Shown piece after piece: positions 8,152 through 8,678 of a stretch of 8,678 bases of DNA. Location: assembly GCA_031255115.1 (NCBI GenBank), contig JAIRTD010000287.1, positions 1 to 8,678 on the forward strand, written 5' to 3'. Below the pieces are notes generated by a model, which was not told the DNA's origin, made no database searches, and worked only from the letters and a program-made list of their open reading frames with translations. The DNA comes from Spirochaetaceae bacterium (GTDB taxonomy: Bacteria > Spirochaetota > Spirochaetia > Treponematales > Breznakiellaceae). The stretch's first letter is position 1; each line of letters starts with the position of its first letter. The position numbers and the translations under genes are program-made.

Positions 8152-8180
8152 TTGATTTTATTTTTTTGAAGTAGTATATT
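8152..8180 (+). promoter_or_regulatory. Sigma70-type promoter driving the structured right-end region
   Basis: TTGATT (8152-8157) and TATATT (8175-8180) are separated by 17 bases in a sharply AT-rich island, with a run of T filling the spacer. Transcription would start near 8187. No start codon with a ribosome site follows within about 400 bases, so the transcript would begin as non-coding RNA. Confidence 0.62.
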
Positions 8181-8212
8181 AAAACACTGCGCCCCTAAAG
8201 CTGTGTTCAAAA

Positions 8213-8325
8213 ACAGTACAATGGTTCAGATCCCTTGGGCATTAAAAATTCCAGGGATATTTTCGCCCGAATCAGGCCCTGGGGCTTGACATTCCGCGAA
8301 GGAATATAGTACTGTCTGCGAACCA
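8213..8325 (+). other. Possible pseudoknot domain at the 5' part of the candidate RNA
   Basis: ACAGTAC (8213-8219) is fully complementary to GTACTGT (8309-8315), and TGGTTC (8222-8227) to GAACCA (8320-8325). The order A, B, A', B' makes them cross. The 81-base connector holds two local hairpins (8230-8258 and 8291-8305). The two pairings could coexist as a pseudoknot or be alternatives. Confidence 0.45.
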
Positions 8326-8342
8326 CTAAAAAAGGGAATAAT

Positions 8343-8364
8343 CTGGCATGAAATTTGCTGGCAT
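8343..8364 (+). repeat. Short tandem-like repeat CTGGCAT
   Basis: CTGGCAT occurs at 8343-8349 and again at 8358-8364, a 15-base period, in the segment linking the pseudoknot-like domain to the next hairpin. It may be chance; no function is inferred. Confidence 0.3.
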
Positions 8365-8678
8365 TAGAGCGCTTTGACAGTGGTAGAGCTTTGTAACGGG
8401 ACGGCGCCAGGCGTCGTTTCTTATCCGCGAGGGCTTGTGAAAGTTCGCGGAAGCCCGCGGAAGCGAAGAAGATCTTTGGCAAACAATTAAGGGGGCTAAA
8501 ACGGCCTTTTTAGTTCAGGGAAGGGGAGAGCCGCGGCAAGCGATCTGGGGAAACCCGGGAAGCTGGCCGCGGAAGGAAAGGCGTGATTTTGAGCGATCGG
8601 AATCACAAGCCAGCAGGATGGTTCCGCGAAAGCGGAAAAGTCGAGCGCAGCGGGAAACGCAGCCGGCCCAGATTGGGT

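Larger units (their letters stand above)
8187..8678 (+). ncRNA. Candidate structured non-coding RNA or long structured leader, family unknown, 3' end outside the window
   Basis: There is no supportable protein gene here, but hairpins are dense on the + strand. Examples: 8230-8238 with 8251-8258 (one bulge); 8291-8295 with 8301-8305; 8398-8407 with 8411-8420; 8425-8436 with 8451-8460; 8493-8501 with 8508-8516; a long stem 8531-8549 with 8554-8572, capped by GAAA; 8583-8592 with 8597-8606, capped by GCGA; 8622-8627 with 8632-8637, capped by GAAA. Three GNRA caps in a row on one strand indicate that the + strand is the RNA strand. A long-range stem 8213-8219/8309-8315 and a crossing pair 8222-8227/8320-8325 suggest a pseudoknot. 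I see no signature of RNase P RNA, tmRNA, SRP RNA, rRNA or a familiar riboswitch. Possibilities include an RNA serving a mobile nuclease or reverse transcriptase encoded just downstream, a group II intron portion, or an ornate regulatory RNA. Pairings are by eye. Confidence 0.55.

Noticed and set aside
8107..8166. Intrinsic terminator after the FecR-domain gene
   Set aside because: TTCCGC (8107-8112) can pair with GCGGAA (8140-8145), but the loop is 27 bases and the T-run starts many bases later, where it fits better as the promoter spacer.
8207..8482. 91-codon minus-strand open frame in the right-end region
   Set aside because: It needs a TTG start with no ribosome site, has no recognisable motif and runs opposite to the strand that carries GNRA hairpins. 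A real small gene cannot be fully excluded.
8187..8678. Right-end region as RNase P RNA, tmRNA, SRP RNA or rRNA
   Set aside because: I found no GAGGAAAGTC-type RNase P core, no tmRNA ends or tag frame, no SRP GGAAGGAAGCAGC apical motif, and no rRNA signature; resemblance to short rRNA words such as GGGGAAACCC is just a hairpin.
7625..8678. Diversity-generating retroelement with variable repeat at the end of the FecR-domain gene
   Set aside because: No template repeat copy, no C-type-lectin-like variable end and no reverse transcriptase in the window; the C terminus is an ordinary fibronectin-like module.
8187..8678. CRISPR array
   Set aside because: The recurring CCGCG words are short, unevenly spaced and lie in stems; there are no regular repeats with unique spacers.

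Overview
The window looks like chromosomal DNA of a GC-rich spirochaete, most likely a Treponema relative. This is inferred from gene content: a membrane-bound SpoIIE-type phosphatase with a Cache-like/HAMP class III nucleotide cyclase and a FecR-domain protein carrying fibronectin-III-like repeats. No rRNA or other marker gene is present to confirm the lineage. All protein-coding genes lie on the + strand.

Layout: (1) 1-3054 is a 5'-truncated gene for a large membrane protein. It has a fibronectin-like outer part, three membrane helices, a HAMP linker and a PP2C/SpoIIE (RsbU-like) phosphatase domain. (2) 3104-3496 encodes a small 130-residue helical protein. It appears to have its own promoter (3035-3064), whose transcript would begin with a perfect stem-loop. 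(3) 3592-5475 encodes a membrane class III adenylate/guanylate cyclase behind a well-formed sigma70-type promoter (3539-3567). (4) 5447-8080 encodes a FecR-domain protein with a signal anchor and six fibronectin-III-like modules. It overlaps the cyclase gene by 29 bases, so the two are probably translationally coupled. (5) 8081-8678 has no convincing protein gene. It holds another good promoter (8152-8180) followed by about 490 bases packed with hairpins, GNRA tetraloops, a possible pseudoknot and competing helices. This looks like a structured non-coding RNA or a very long structured leader, running off the window end.

How the genes may work together (inference): the locus joins two signal-output enzymes, a serine phosphatase that would act on an anti-sigma-antagonist type partner and a cyclase making cAMP or cGMP, with two proteins exposing fibronectin-like modules outside the inner membrane. 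The phosphatase ectodomain and the FecR protein share the same module-ending G-x-aromatic-x-[W/R/F]-x-V signature. This suggests a common envelope-sensing theme. No anti-sigma kinase, STAS partner or cyclic-nucleotide receptor is visible here.

The least explained part is the RNA-like region at the right end. I could not match it to RNase P RNA, tmRNA, SRP RNA, rRNA or a riboswitch I know. Its family is left open.
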